From the NCBI GenBank assembly GCA_964617665.1, contig CAZUAH010000202.1, positions 1 to 22,535 on the forward strand: a stretch of DNA of 22,535 nt, given 5' to 3'. The first letter of the stretch is position 1. Each line of letters opens with the position of its first letter. Below the pieces are notes generated by a model. The model saw only the letters and a program-made list of their open reading frames with translations. It was not told the DNA's origin and did no database searches. The stretch comes from JADHUC01 sp964617665 (GTDB lineage Bacteria; Planctomycetota; Planctomycetia; Pirellulales; Pirellulaceae). A program made the position numbers and the translations under genes. Below, piece after piece: positions 8,627 to 17,054 of this stretch.

Positions 8627-11600
8627 TCATGCTTCTTCGTATTTTGGGACGTCGCCGGCCTGAATCCGTTTCCAGGCCGCGGCGAAGAGATCAGCGACGG
8701 GAGCCAGCGGCACGATCCGGCGGTAGCGAATCACATCCAGCCGATCGGCTGACAACTCGTAAAGCGGGAGCTTCCATGTTTCGATCGGCAGGTTTGGCGT
8801 CTTCAATGCCTCCCACCCACCGGGCAAGAAGACATCACGGCCTGCTCGCGATCGCTTGGCTTCGACCAGGTGTCCGGATTCGACCAACGGCGCGACAGCG
8901 GCTTTCACCTGTTTTGCCGACCAGTCGTTCCACTTGCGAATGTTCACCGTCGTCGGATCTGGCAAGGCCAGCAGTTGCAGGTAGACCGTAGCCGAATCTT
9001 CCTTCAGTTTCAACTTCCTCTTTACCGCGGCGACGGTTTTCGTGGAACTGATTCGCGGGTCCTGTTCCCAACCACCATCTTCCACCGGGTTTTCCCGATT
9101 GCTCTCGGCGATACGCGACATACTCTTGCTTCGCATATCGAGCACCAGATGAGCGTGGTCGATCGCCGTTTCACCAGTCGATTCCCAGTTGCTGCTTAAC
9201 GCCGCCACCGTGATCAGGTGATCGAGCGACCGTTTGTCTTTCAAGCGGGCCGGCCGAAAGACCGTGTCGACGTGGGGTGGCAACAACGCGGCAATGACCA
9301 GTCCGTCATCGCACTGATAGAGTCCGTCCTTTCCCTTCTTGAACTTCTTCATTGCCTGTTCGTACTTGGCAATGATCTCGCTGGCCACAAAGTCCTGGTA
9401 GTCGCGGGTGGCGAATGGCATGCCAAACGGCAAGACGGTCGTGTCATAGTCGAGCCACCTGCGAAGGGCCTCGATCAAATCGGGCAGAACGCGGCGAACG
9501 GGATCACCCGCCGGGGCCGCGTAGTTGAACAGGCGGATCGAAAAGACCACTTGGCCCAGCATTTCCTCCAGATGCTCATCGCTTTCGGGCGTGTGGCATC
9601 GACTGATCGAACTGTGGCCTCGTCCTAATTTGTCCAATTGGTACTTGCACTTCCGCTTCTTCAAGAATTCGGATTTCGATCGCTCCCGGTATAGACGAAT
9701 CAACGCCTCGCTCGGAGCATCGTAGTATCGATGAGATGACTTCTCGAACAAAGTGATCAGTTCAGGCGGGATGCGCAACACGTCGCTCTGCGTCTTTTTC
9801 CATGTTTCGACCATCCGATCGAATGCGGCATCGCGTTTGTTGCCCAGTGCGTCTGCCGGGTCCTTGCAGATAGGCGCGGCGATCACGGAGCCGGCAACAG
9901 GCGTCGCTTCCAGCCCGGCGATTGCCTCCTGCACCGGCTTCACCTTCCACTTGTAATGCGAGCGAATCTCTTTCGTCAGCTTGTCGTTTCCGTAATGCAC
10001 AGTGCGCAGGTTGCCCATCCAGACGATTGCCACTTCGACTGGCGTAACTCCGAGCTCCGATGCGGCTTGTTCGATCTGCTCCGCAGACGCCAACGGCAGT
10101 TCTTCCACTTTGCGGGCTGCCGAGATGAATGTTCTCAGTTGCTTCCCGGTCCAGCCGGGGGCGGCAGCTTGCGTCTCTTTGATGGTGTAGCCCTTGGGCG
10201 TCTGGAACTTCCCCTTTGGCGCGTACTCGAGAATATGAGCGACCTTATGCGGATGTCCCCAGAAAATCTGCACCATGTAGCGATTCTTGCCTTGCAGCCA
10301 GCACCCAACGCCGCTTTCTCGGAAAACCGCCCAGCTGTCCGCGGACTTCTTGCTTCTGTCCTCACCGACATGAATGCGGATGCCGCCGGGCAAATCAAGC
10401 ATCCCTGAGTTGGCGACGAATTCAAGTGTATCGAGCCACGGCTGACGAACCCGAAGCGCGATCGATGGATGCTGGTCTTCAGCGGTTGCCAGTTGCCAAA
10501 AAGTCCGCCACGCCGTCGAAGGAAGATCGTGAAACAGGCCCAACCATGCGACATCGCAGGCCGTGATATCGGCATCTCGCTTCCCGTTGAGAAACTCTAC
10601 CGCTTCCCTGAGATGACGCGCGGCGTCAGTTTCTCCTCCACTCCCGATACTGTGGTAGCCGGTACCCAATTTCGGAATGGCAAGTTGGCTCAACCCAGCC
10701 GTGATCCTCGCGGCTTCCGCGCCTTCGACTGCCAACTCATCGGCCCCAGGCTCTTCGGTGAGTTTGGCACGGAGCTTGTCGAGCGATATCTGCTCCTCGG
10801 CACAAAGTCGTGCAATCCGTGCGACACCTGCCGTCAGTTTCTCTGGGGCTTCGGGCAACAGCTCTTCGACGGCCGTTGTCGCGGCTCGACGCCGTGGATC
10901 ATCTTCAGCTGCCCTCTTGTGTTGTGCCTCGTGCTGTGTCGTGCCCGCGTCCAGTAGCGTCTTCGCGTCTTTCTGGCGGAGCTTGCGCAATCGTTTCGAA
11001 CTCGGCTGGTGGCGAACCCGCATCAAGTGCAGGAACTGAACTGGTATCTGAGTAGGCTGGCCGGCGCAATAGCTGGTTTGATTCTCGCTGAAGTCAGCGA
11101 TGCACAGCCGAGTCGCTTCGTCGATCACATAGCCGGTGTTTGTGAAGATCCAACGCGATTTACCCGCCGGCTGGTCCATCATCGCCAGCGGCAGCAGGTT
11201 CTGAAAGTACGGCTGATCGTAATCGCTGAGCGAGATTCGACGGCCGTCGATACCGTGCCCCTCCCAAGTCCGGTCACGCCGCTGAATCAGCTTCCATCCG
11301 ATCAGGCCCTTGCGGCTGCCTAAGGGTGAATCACCGGGACAGTCGGGAACCGGAAGCAGTAGCGAGAGATGCCAGTTGATCCGTGAGCCAGCGGGCAGAT
11401 TCTCCTCGAACCAACTCGGCACGCTATCACGTTGTGTCTTCCCCGTCAGCAGGTCGATCTCGGCAAGTCCGGGATCCGAGTCGTCGTCATCCATCCCGTA
11501 TGCACGCTGTTGCGACTTCTGTTGCCAGAAACGCTCGCCATCGCAGAAGAACTGGCCGGGCTCTGGTACCGCGGTGTCGCCGGGCTTCATTAATCGCTGG

Positions 11601-13639
11601 CCGAAAAAGACTCCGCCTTCCACGGTCAGTATTGCTGGGGGGCGGAAGTAGTACAGGCTGCTCTTGGGTTCGACGTTCTTTTTGGGCTCGCTCAACCAGC
11701 GGAGAAAAGTCTTGTAGTCCGACGTGTCGCGGTACGCGACCATAACGTCGTCCGCGACGGGCAGCAACGCCATTACCTCCTGCTTTGCCTTCAGGGCAAG
11801 CTCCCTCTTCTCAACGCGATCCGGCCGGACGATCACAAGCGAGTCGGCGTTGCAGTAGCAGACAATTGGGAACATCCAATGCTGACGGCTCGCTCCGTAC
11901 CGTGTCGCGACAGGCATCTTCACGTCTTGCGCCGCTTGGTCCAACGGAGTCCAGCCGTACTCGTCCAATACGCCGGCGGTTAACGTGCGCTGCAAGTTGT
12001 TGGCCAGATCAACCGCTTCGATTCGTTTGGGCAGTTCCGGGAATTGGCTTGCGGTTTTCCTGCCCACGCACTTCCGCAGGTTGCCGAGTGCTATTTCAGC
12101 GTCAGGAACGCCGCCGGTTTCCAGCCGCTGCAATTGCTCGTCCAAGTAGGCCCACCAAGCATCATGTATGGCCGGGTGATTCTCGGCAGCCTCTTCGAAG
12201 GCTCGTCGCGAAGCAAGCTGTCGTCCATAATGATGCTGGCTGGTCGTCTCGCCGTGAAACGGTATCAAATCCGGCATGTTCTCGCGGATCACCAACGCGA
12301 CGCGCTCGTCTTTGCACGAATGCTCCAAAGACGAGTTTCGCCGTGGATGGTCGATCTCGGCTCGCAGCCAGCCTGCGAAGTCAACCTGGAATTCGTCGGG
12401 GAATTCTGCGAGTTCGATCCCCAAATCCAAACATGCCTCCAACACATCGACATCGATCGTGGCATGCCCCCAGCGCGCTTTCTCGAATAGTCTTACGGGC
12501 TTCCCCTCTTTCTTCAGTGCCTCCGTCATCGCTTCGAGCAACTCGAAGATGCGTTTGTCCGGCGACGTCTCCAGGCGGGCAAGGCGCCCGATCCATCCGG
12601 CCTTTCCGCCCGGTATCTCCGGCTCGGCAGGCAGTTTCTCCGCCCACAGGTACGGCAGCACGTTCCAGCCATCCAGCAGGTCAATCCACTGCCAGGCTAC
12701 GCTGTCGCCCGAGTAACGCGATTGCGGGTTGGTATGCACCAACAACCACACAGCGAACTGCGGGCTCCGCTTCACGATCCGTTTCACGTACGCTTTGACC
12801 GACTTCCAAAATTGAATCGGAGCACGCGACATGGCAGGTGAACCGATGATCTCCTCCAACACCGATTCCACTTCCGAATCGCTGTCCGATTCGGTTGCTT
12901 TTGCCAACCGGATCAGGTCCGTACCCATCGTCGCCGTGGGCGCCATGCCGCCGAGCGTCCTGCGTATGACCAGATCGCGTAGTGTGGCGTAAGCGTCTGA
13001 CGGATCGAATTGGTCCTGCAGATCCTTGGCGTACTCGCTCAGCGCCTTGCCCGAGAGACAACCGCTAAGCGTGAATTCCAGAACGGCATCGCGACGATGC
13101 TCCCGATCGACGTCGATGGCATGCACACGCTCTGCTTCGAGCGCCTTGTTCAGCGAACGCCCGGCATACGTTTGGTTTCCGTAGTCCTTGTAGATGCGAG
13201 CGGCCTCTTCCCAGAAGGCCGGTAAGAAATGACGCACGGACTTGTTCAGTTCGGCCGCCATCTCCGAGAAGTCATCCCATGCATGACCCGGTTTGGACTT
13301 GGCACGGCGGGCGGCCGCTTTGATGCGTTTGACAAGGCCCAAAGCGTACTTGGCATGCTTCGGGTGATTGGTCAGCGCCCAATTGGCGAAACCAAGCGCC
13401 TGCCGATTCTGGCGAGCCAACGGCTTGCTCGCGCCGATCGCTTCGAGCCCCAGGTACTCCATCGCAAGATCGACCGCGGGGCCAAGCCGATCCGCACCGA
13501 GTCGCACGACGATGCGATCACCCAACGCCTCGCCACGATAGCGGCGAGCAACGACCTCTTCGGTCGCCTTGACGTCCACTTTGGACTTCGCGCCGACCAG
13601 ACCACCCGCTTCGAGCTGCCTCGTTTCGTATTTGCTCAT
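8627..13639 (-). CDS. Giant protein of unknown function (1670 aa) in the yeh-like block
   Basis: 1670 residues. The start at 13639 overlaps the stop of the upstream DUF4132-type gene as ATGA and follows GAAGAGG; the 49 extra upstream in-frame residues are Arg/Gly-rich and lie inside that gene. I do not recognise a named family. What can be seen: a helical, TPR-like N-terminal third rich in Ala, Leu and charged residues; a middle part (roughly 640-910) with repeated Trp- and Gly-containing strand patterns that could be propeller-like; a Lys/Arg-rich charged helix (about 930-985); an 'RRVLPDLIEALRRWL' segment; and near the C-terminus (about 1549-1608) a compact piece, WSAKQVKAAVAPLVESGHLV, that looks like a winged helix. 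There is no signal peptide or clear membrane span, so it is probably cytoplasmic. From memory, actinobacterial copies of this cassette also carry a protein of similar size, sometimes labelled DNA-binding. Its coupling to DUF4132 suggests it supplies the large N-terminal part usually joined to that domain, as an inference. Confidence 0.85.
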   Translation of the reverse strand: MSKYETRQLEAGGLVGAKSKVDVKATEEVVARRYRGEALGDRIVVRLGADRLGPAVDLAMEYLGLEAIGASKPLARQNRQALGFANWALTNHPKHAKYALGLVKRIKAAARRAKSKPGHAWDDFSEMAAELNKSVRHFLPAFWEEAARIYKDYGNQTYAGRSLNKALEAERVHAIDVDREHRRDAVLEFTLSGCLSGKALSEYAKDLQDQFDPSDAYATLRDLVIRRTLGGMAPTATMGTDLIRLAKATESDSDSEVESVLEEIIGSPAMSRAPIQFWKSVKAYVKRIVKRSPQFAVWLLVHTNPQSRYSGDSVAWQWIDLLDGWNVLPYLWAEKLPAEPEIPGGKAGWIGRLARLETSPDKRIFELLEAMTEALKKEGKPVRLFEKARWGHATIDVDVLEACLDLGIELAEFPDEFQVDFAGWLRAEIDHPRRNSSLEHSCKDERVALVIRENMPDLIPFHGETTSQHHYGRQLASRRAFEEAAENHPAIHDAWWAYLDEQLQRLETGGVPDAEIALGNLRKCVGRKTASQFPELPKRIEAVDLANNLQRTLTAGVLDEYGWTPLDQAAQDVKMPVATRYGASRQHWMFPIVCYCNADSLVIVRPDRVEKRELALKAKQEVMALLPVADDVMVAYRDTSDYKTFLRWLSEPKKNVEPKSSLYYFRPPAILTVEGGVFFGQRLMKPGDTAVPEPGQFFCDGERFWQQKSQQRAYGMDDDDSDPGLAEIDLLTGKTQRDSVPSWFEENLPAGSRINWHLSLLLPVPDCPGDSPLGSRKGLIGWKLIQRRDRTWEGHGIDGRRISLSDYDQPYFQNLLPLAMMDQPAGKSRWIFTNTGYVIDEATRLCIADFSENQTSYCAGQPTQIPVQFLHLMRVRHQPSSKRLRKLRQKDAKTLLDAGTTQHEAQHKRAAEDDPRRRAATTAVEELLPEAPEKLTAGVARIARLCAEEQISLDKLRAKLTEEPGADELAVEGAEAARITAGLSQLAIPKLGTGYHSIGSGGETDAARHLREAVEFLNGKRDADITACDVAWLGLFHDLPSTAWRTFWQLATAEDQHPSIALRVRQPWLDTLEFVANSGMLDLPGGIRIHVGEDRSKKSADSWAVFRESGVGCWLQGKNRYMVQIFWGHPHKVAHILEYAPKGKFQTPKGYTIKETQAAAPGWTGKQLRTFISAARKVEELPLASAEQIEQAASELGVTPVEVAIVWMGNLRTVHYGNDKLTKEIRSHYKWKVKPVQEAIAGLEATPVAGSVIAAPICKDPADALGNKRDAAFDRMVETWKKTQSDVLRIPPELITLFEKSSHRYYDAPSEALIRLYRERSKSEFLKKRKCKYQLDKLGRGHSSISRCHTPESDEHLEEMLGQVVFSIRLFNYAAPAGDPVRRVLPDLIEALRRWLDYDTTVLPFGMPFATRDYQDFVASEIIAKYEQAMKKFKKGKDGLYQCDDGLVIAALLPPHVDTVFRPARLKDKRSLDHLITVAALSSNWESTGETAIDHAHLVLDMRSKSMSRIAESNRENPVEDGGWEQDPRISSTKTVAAVKRKLKLKEDSATVYLQLLALPDPTTVNIRKWNDWSAKQVKAAVAPLVESGHLVEAKRSRAGRDVFLPGGWEALKTPNLPIETWKLPLYELSADRLDVIRYRRIVPLAPVADLFAAAWKRIQAGDVPKYEEA

Positions 13640-14535
13640 GCCTCTTCGCCTTCTTTCTCGTCCACCTTGCGCTTCGCGTAGATTGCGGCCGCCATCCGCA
13701 CGCCCTCGCTGAACGTCACCGGCCCGACCTCGGAGATGCGAACCGGATGCTGTCCGGAGTCGACGAACAGCAACTCGCCCGTCCACGTTTCCGACTCGGG
13801 ATACTCGTCGCCGATGAAGTACCTGGCCTCAAGAGGCGATTCGCCTTCCCAGACGCGGCACGTCGCGTAGCCGCCGCGGACGGGATAGCCCAACCGCCTG
13901 CAAAGCCCCGTTGCGTAATTGAGCTGTTCGAAAACGCCGTGGGCGTAGTCGAGCACTGCCTTGGACTGCCGCTGCTCGTCCGCCGGCTCGTAGACGGGGC
14001 GGTACAGTTGTTCGATGGTCTGTTCGACGCCCAGCTCAGACGCCAGTTCGCGAAGCTCGAGCAAATCCGGAATCAGAATGGGATGCAGCACTGCGAAGCC
14101 CGCCGACTTGAGCCATTGCGATTCCCCGTCAAGATCGACGACTCCAATACCGCGTTTCGCGTCGACATCTCGCAGTAGTCCTGCCTGCGTTCCATCAACC
14201 TTTCCCCTGGCATTTGCGGGGCCGATCACTAGATTCTGCAACGCGTCCCGCCAATCCGGATCGATCCAGACTTCGGCCAGCGCCTCGCGAGGAACGGTCA
14301 GGGATCGGAGCATCCAGCGTTCGACCGTGTGCTGGCATTCGAGTCGATGTTCACCGAGCCATGATGACAACGCCATCAAGCGATCGGCGACATCTTCCTC
14401 CTTCAACCACTTCGGCACGGATGCCAACATCTTGCCTTTCGGATTGCGACAGACGAGTCTCCCGTCATGCAAACCGACCTGATAATCTCGCGGAGCATCC
14501 AACCAAGCCACATCTTCGACGTTTGCTGCTGCCAT
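13636..14535 (-). CDS. Stand-alone DUF4132-type protein (MolR/YehI C-terminal-like)
   Basis: 299 residues. It shows patterns I associate with DUF4132: NPKGKMLASVPKWL near the start (31-44), HTVERWM (69-75), DPDWRDALQNLVIG (92-105), LLRDVDAKRGIGVVDLDGE (120-138), HPILIPDLLELRELASELGVEQ (151-172), LYRPVYEP (177-184), LGYPVRGGYATCRVWEG (215-231) and the EVGPVTFSEGVRMAA tail (269-283). In proteins such as E. coli YehI this domain is the C-terminal part of a chain of over 1000 residues; here it stands alone and is followed by a 1670-residue gene with an ATGA overlap. The biochemical role of DUF4132 is unknown, with an old genetic link to molybdate regulation in E. coli (molR). No catalytic motif is visible. 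An AGGTG Shine-Dalgarno sequence precedes the ATG, so this is probably the first gene of the block. Confidence 0.8.
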   Translation of the reverse strand: MAAANVEDVAWLDAPRDYQVGLHDGRLVCRNPKGKMLASVPKWLKEEDVADRLMALSSWLGEHRLECQHTVERWMLRSLTVPREALAEVWIDPDWRDALQNLVIGPANARGKVDGTQAGLLRDVDAKRGIGVVDLDGESQWLKSAGFAVLHPILIPDLLELRELASELGVEQTIEQLYRPVYEPADEQRQSKAVLDYAHGVFEQLNYATGLCRRLGYPVRGGYATCRVWEGESPLEARYFIGDEYPESETWTGELLFVDSGQHPVRISEVGPVTFSEGVRMAAAIYAKRKVDEKEGEEA

Positions 14536-14539
14536 GGCT

Positions 14540-14544
14540 CACCT
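14540..14544 (-). promoter_or_regulatory. Ribosome binding site of the DUF4132-type gene
   Basis: AGGTG on the minus strand, four bases before the ATG at 14535. It supports that start and marks the beginning of the five-gene block. Confidence 0.6.
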
Positions 14545-14593
14545 AATTAGTGACGAGTAGACCACATGCCCCAAGATATGCCCAGAATAGTGC

Positions 14594-14624
14594 ATAATAT
14601 GAGCCGTACTGACTGGATGGGCAA
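14594..14624 (-). promoter_or_regulatory. Weak candidate promoter for the five-gene block
   Basis: The 130-bp gap between the VTT gene stop and the DUF4132-type start is AT-richer than its surroundings. On the minus strand it contains TATTAT (14594-14599) with TTGCCC (14619-14624) upstream at a 19-base spacing. The spacing is long and the -35 box poor. Other AT-rich hexamers (TATTCT, TATCTT) lie a little nearer to the gene. A short inverted repeat CTGACTG/CAGTCAG (14609-14615 and 14652-14658) is also present; its role is unclear. Confidence 0.22.
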
Positions 14625-14665
14625 GCCGACGAAGGACGGAAGTTCGCACTTCAGTCAGAAGACCC

Positions 14666-15229
14666 TCAAACGTGGATGGACCAGTACAGGAACTCGAAGA
14701 ACAGAGACGAAGCGAGAATGGGCAGCACCAGCCCGATTGACGAACCGATCAGATAGTCGCGGAACCGAATGTTCGAAAATGCCAGGGCGTAGTTCAAGAG
14801 CGGCATCATGATGAACAGCGACCGCAGGATGATCACCGTGCGAATGGGCCGGGCGTCCAGCCCAGCTAGTACTCGTTTCATCCGGGGATGTTGGATGTCG
14901 CCCAGTGCCTTTCCACCCACGATCCTGCCGAACAAGAAGTTGACGCACACAGCCAACACTGCGCCCAAGAACGACAACGGTGCTCCGATCTGCCATCCGT
15001 AAGCCAGGGTGCCAACAGCTACGAATGCCAGCCCCGGCGTATGCACCAGGAGTGCTGCAGAGAAGCACACCAAATACAGCAAGATCCCCCACGCGCCCGC
15101 TTGCTGGACTGCCGGCTTGAGGTTGTCCTTGCTGAGATACTCGGCAAGACCGGTGAGTCTCGCCGCGACGACAAGTGCGACAATCAGAACCGCCAGAAGG
15201 ACGAGCCTCAATATGCGCGTACGGCTCAT
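14666..15229 (-). CDS. VTT/SNARE-associated (DedA/TVP38-like) inner-membrane protein
   Basis: 187 residues, mostly hydrophobic. An N-terminal membrane helix (about 7-24) is followed by the family's two re-entrant/helix blocks. The first is YGWQIGAPLSFLGAVLAVCVNFLFGR (about 77-102, with the Gly-rich and GR signature). The second is R136 ... PLLNYALAFSNIRFRDYLIGSSIGLVLP (about 143-170), with the NY and IG...P signatures. Members of this superfamily act in the membrane, and several are linked to lipid scrambling or undecaprenyl-phosphate recycling; which substrate applies here cannot be told. The start ATG at 15229 follows GGAG at 15234-15237. It is in the same direction as its neighbours but is separated from both operons by 130 and 254 bp, so it is probably its own unit. 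Confidence 0.92.
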   Translation of the reverse strand: MSRTRILRLVLLAVLIVALVVAARLTGLAEYLSKDNLKPAVQQAGAWGILLYLVCFSAALLVHTPGLAFVAVGTLAYGWQIGAPLSFLGAVLAVCVNFLFGRIVGGKALGDIQHPRMKRVLAGLDARPIRTVIILRSLFIMMPLLNYALAFSNIRFRDYLIGSSIGLVLPILASSLFFEFLYWSIHV

Positions 15230-15483
15230 TGTACTCCGATCATCTACCGCGGCGGTTTTTGCAGTTTCGGCAAGAGCTCTACATTGAACCTCGACCCGAG
15301 AGCGAAGCAGAGTGCCGCTGATGCCCGCCGAGACTCCAGCACACGCCCCAGTGGTTACACTATCGTGTCACGCCCCCACGGACGAGGCGTCGATCGCGAT
15401 ATCACACCAGAAATGGCGCTACGAATGACGGTCTGTAGCAGGTCTATCGATTTATGCAGACGGGGCCAGGCAGTCTGTGACGG
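15230..15483. other. 254-bp gap without a recognised gene
   Basis: It lies between the start of the VTT gene and the stop of the amidohydrolase operon. It must contain the VTT promoter and the operon's transcript end, but I see neither a clear -35/-10 pair nor a hairpin with a T-run. A weak inverted repeat, CAGAC/GTCTG (15457-15461 and 15473-15477), and the 8-base direct repeat TGACGGTC (15426-15433 and 15478-15485) are present. No tRNA or small RNA fold was recognised. Confidence 0.5.
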
Positions 15484-16887
15484 TCACGAGTCGGCGGACG
15501 CCTTCGGTTCGTTTTCTTCTGCCTGAAGCGGTTCCCCGAGGCTTCTGGGCCAATACTCGTCCGGCGCAGGGGCGTCGAGATTGCCGTCGGGGCGGATGTG
15601 ATTGAGCAATGAGTCTTTCTTCTTGTCGTAGGCGATGCGGCCGTTGACTACCGTCCAGCGGACCATGGTCATGTAGTGGAGCAAGTCGCCGTCGACGATG
15701 GCGAAATCGGCGTCCTTCCCAACTTCCACCGAACCGACACGATGATCGACGCCCAGGATGCGAGCTGCGTCGATGGTGATGGCGCGAAGCGCAGCGTCGT
15801 TGGAAAGGCCACCACGAACGGCGAAGGCCGCCTCCATGGCCAGGTGCATTAGATCGCGACCGGCGATGCCCCAGGTAGCGATGCTGGTGCTCCTGGGGAT
15901 GATGGCAAAGGTAACGCCGTGATCGTGAAGAATGCGGGCATTTTCGATAGACGATCCGTTCGGCCGGTTCGTTCGTTCGTTTTGATCGCTGCGCGTGCGG
16001 GGCGTGATCACAGCACGAAGATCGGCGCGGGCCATTTCAGGTGCGACCACCCAACCCTCTCGCACGCCGCGCACGACAATGCGAATACCGTAAGTATCAG
16101 CCAGACTGCCCAGATCCCGCAGATCTTGCGCGGTATCGGCACTGGCGACGGCTACCAGTTCATGTCGAAGGAGTTTCAGGGCCGTGTCATAGTCGCGCTG
16201 CAGCCATGCCTTGTCGGGCGGTTTCGCCTTTGGATCGGTCTTCTTCTCTTCTTCGTGAGCTTCCAGATCTCGCAAGTACTGGCGCACGCGATCAAGCTGC
16301 GCGCGAAGCTTGCGGCGACCGTCCGGATTCTGGGTGCTGTACTGCAGAGTGTGGAAGAGCTTCCGCTTCACTACGTGGTCTTCCAAGGTCCCGAATGTCA
16401 GTTTGGCTGCCGTATTCCCGCTGACCGCCGTCGTTATGCCTCCAGCCAGCCCAAGTGTCATGGAGAGGCCGAAGACATTCGTGTTATCTTCGGGCGGCTC
16501 GCCGCCTACAATTCCGCTGCTGCTGACGGCTACCAGACCGGGATACAAATGAAAGCCTGTGGCATCCAGAACTTCCGCATCCTTGGGCATCTTCACGTCG
16601 TGACCGACCGCAACGATCTTGCCGTTCTTCGAAAGCACGGTGGGACCGTTCAGAATTGGCCCGCTGACCGTGTGAACGGTCGCCCCAGTTACGGCAAAGA
16701 ACCGATCAGGCTTTTTAGTCTTCTTCTCGTCCTTTTCTTCTTCCTTTTTGGCCTCAGTGGGCTTCTTTGCGTCCGCAGCAGCCGGTTCGTCTTTCGGCTT
16801 TGGCTGAGGTTCCGCGGCCGGCGCGATCGGAACGCTGACGAGAAGAAGCCAGACCATCAGGATCAGCCAAACAGTGAATCCAAACAT
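15484..16887 (-). CDS. Exported amidohydrolase-like protein, metal site lost
   Basis: 467 residues from the ATG at 16887, chosen because it begins a good signal peptide (MFGFTVWLILMVWLLLVSV...APAAEP). A Lys/Glu/Pro-rich spacer (about 28-60) follows. The fold is that of imidazolonepropionase-related amidohydrolases: an N-terminal beta-sandwich strand pair (VTGATVHTVSG ... NGKIVAVG), a central barrel, and a C-terminal sandwich with AARILGVDHRVGSVEVGKDADFAIVDGD (375-401). Where active members have PGxxDxHxH it reads YPGLVAVSSSG (115-125), and no GTD/NTD motif follows, so the usual metal site is absent. It may be a structural partner of the intact paralogue two genes upstream. An alternative start at 17058 (524 residues) forms an ATGA overlap with the upstream stop but would put 57 residues, encoded by a dispersed repeat, ahead of the signal peptide. 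It is the last gene of the four-gene operon. Confidence 0.85.
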   Translation of the reverse strand: MFGFTVWLILMVWLLLVSVPIAPAAEPQPKPKDEPAAADAKKPTEAKKEEEKDEKKTKKPDRFFAVTGATVHTVSGPILNGPTVLSKNGKIVAVGHDVKMPKDAEVLDATGFHLYPGLVAVSSSGIVGGEPPEDNTNVFGLSMTLGLAGGITTAVSGNTAAKLTFGTLEDHVVKRKLFHTLQYSTQNPDGRRKLRAQLDRVRQYLRDLEAHEEEKKTDPKAKPPDKAWLQRDYDTALKLLRHELVAVASADTAQDLRDLGSLADTYGIRIVVRGVREGWVVAPEMARADLRAVITPRTRSDQNERTNRPNGSSIENARILHDHGVTFAIIPRSTSIATWGIAGRDLMHLAMEAAFAVRGGLSNDAALRAITIDAARILGVDHRVGSVEVGKDADFAIVDGDLLHYMTMVRWTVVNGRIAYDKKKDSLLNHIRPDGNLDAPAPDEYWPRSLGEPLQAEENEPKASADS

Positions 16888-16927
16888 CTCTCGCCAGCTA
16901 TGCGTTCGAGCGTCAGGACGCGCGATC

Positions 16928-17006
16928 GGGAGGGCGACGCTCCCGCGGAGCCGCAGCGGGCTTCCGTGTCGCTGCGCCAACGGATCGGCAGGAGCCTCGC
17001 CCTCCC
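16928..17006. repeat. Dispersed hairpin repeat encoding an 'EGEAPADP'-type peptide
   Basis: The arms 16928-16953 and 16981-17006 match at 22 of 26 positions when one is reverse-complemented, around a 27-base loop. The arm begins GGGAGGGCGA(C/G)GCTCC. On the minus strand it stays open and translates to WEGEAPADP ... PLRLRGSVALP. I recall this peptide from many planctomycete hypothetical proteins, where it marks a repeat rather than a real domain. It lies between the ATGA-coupled start at 17058 and the signal peptide of the last amidohydrolase gene. Confidence 0.82.
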
Positions 17007-17054
17007 AAACGTTGTGGCGTGCAGGTGTTCTGTCAGGTGCAGTGGATCTGCGTG

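Noticed and set aside
11785..12798. Plus-strand open frame of 337 residues within the giant gene
   Set aside because: Ser/Arg/Pro-rich shadow composition antisense to a coupled minus-strand gene.
13640..13786. N-terminal extension of the giant protein by 49 residues
   Set aside because: It lies within the DUF4132-type gene and is Arg/Gly-rich; the ATGA start at 13639 with a nearby purine-rich site is preferred.
14666..15229. VTT membrane protein as a sixth member of the MoxR/VWA block
   Set aside because: It is in the same direction but separated by 130 bp with its own ribosome binding site, and I know of no link between VTT proteins and this cassette.
15241..15300. GGTTCAA-like stretch on the minus strand resembling a tRNA T-arm
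   Set aside because: The flanking bases do not pair as a T-stem and no acceptor, D or anticodon arms could be formed.
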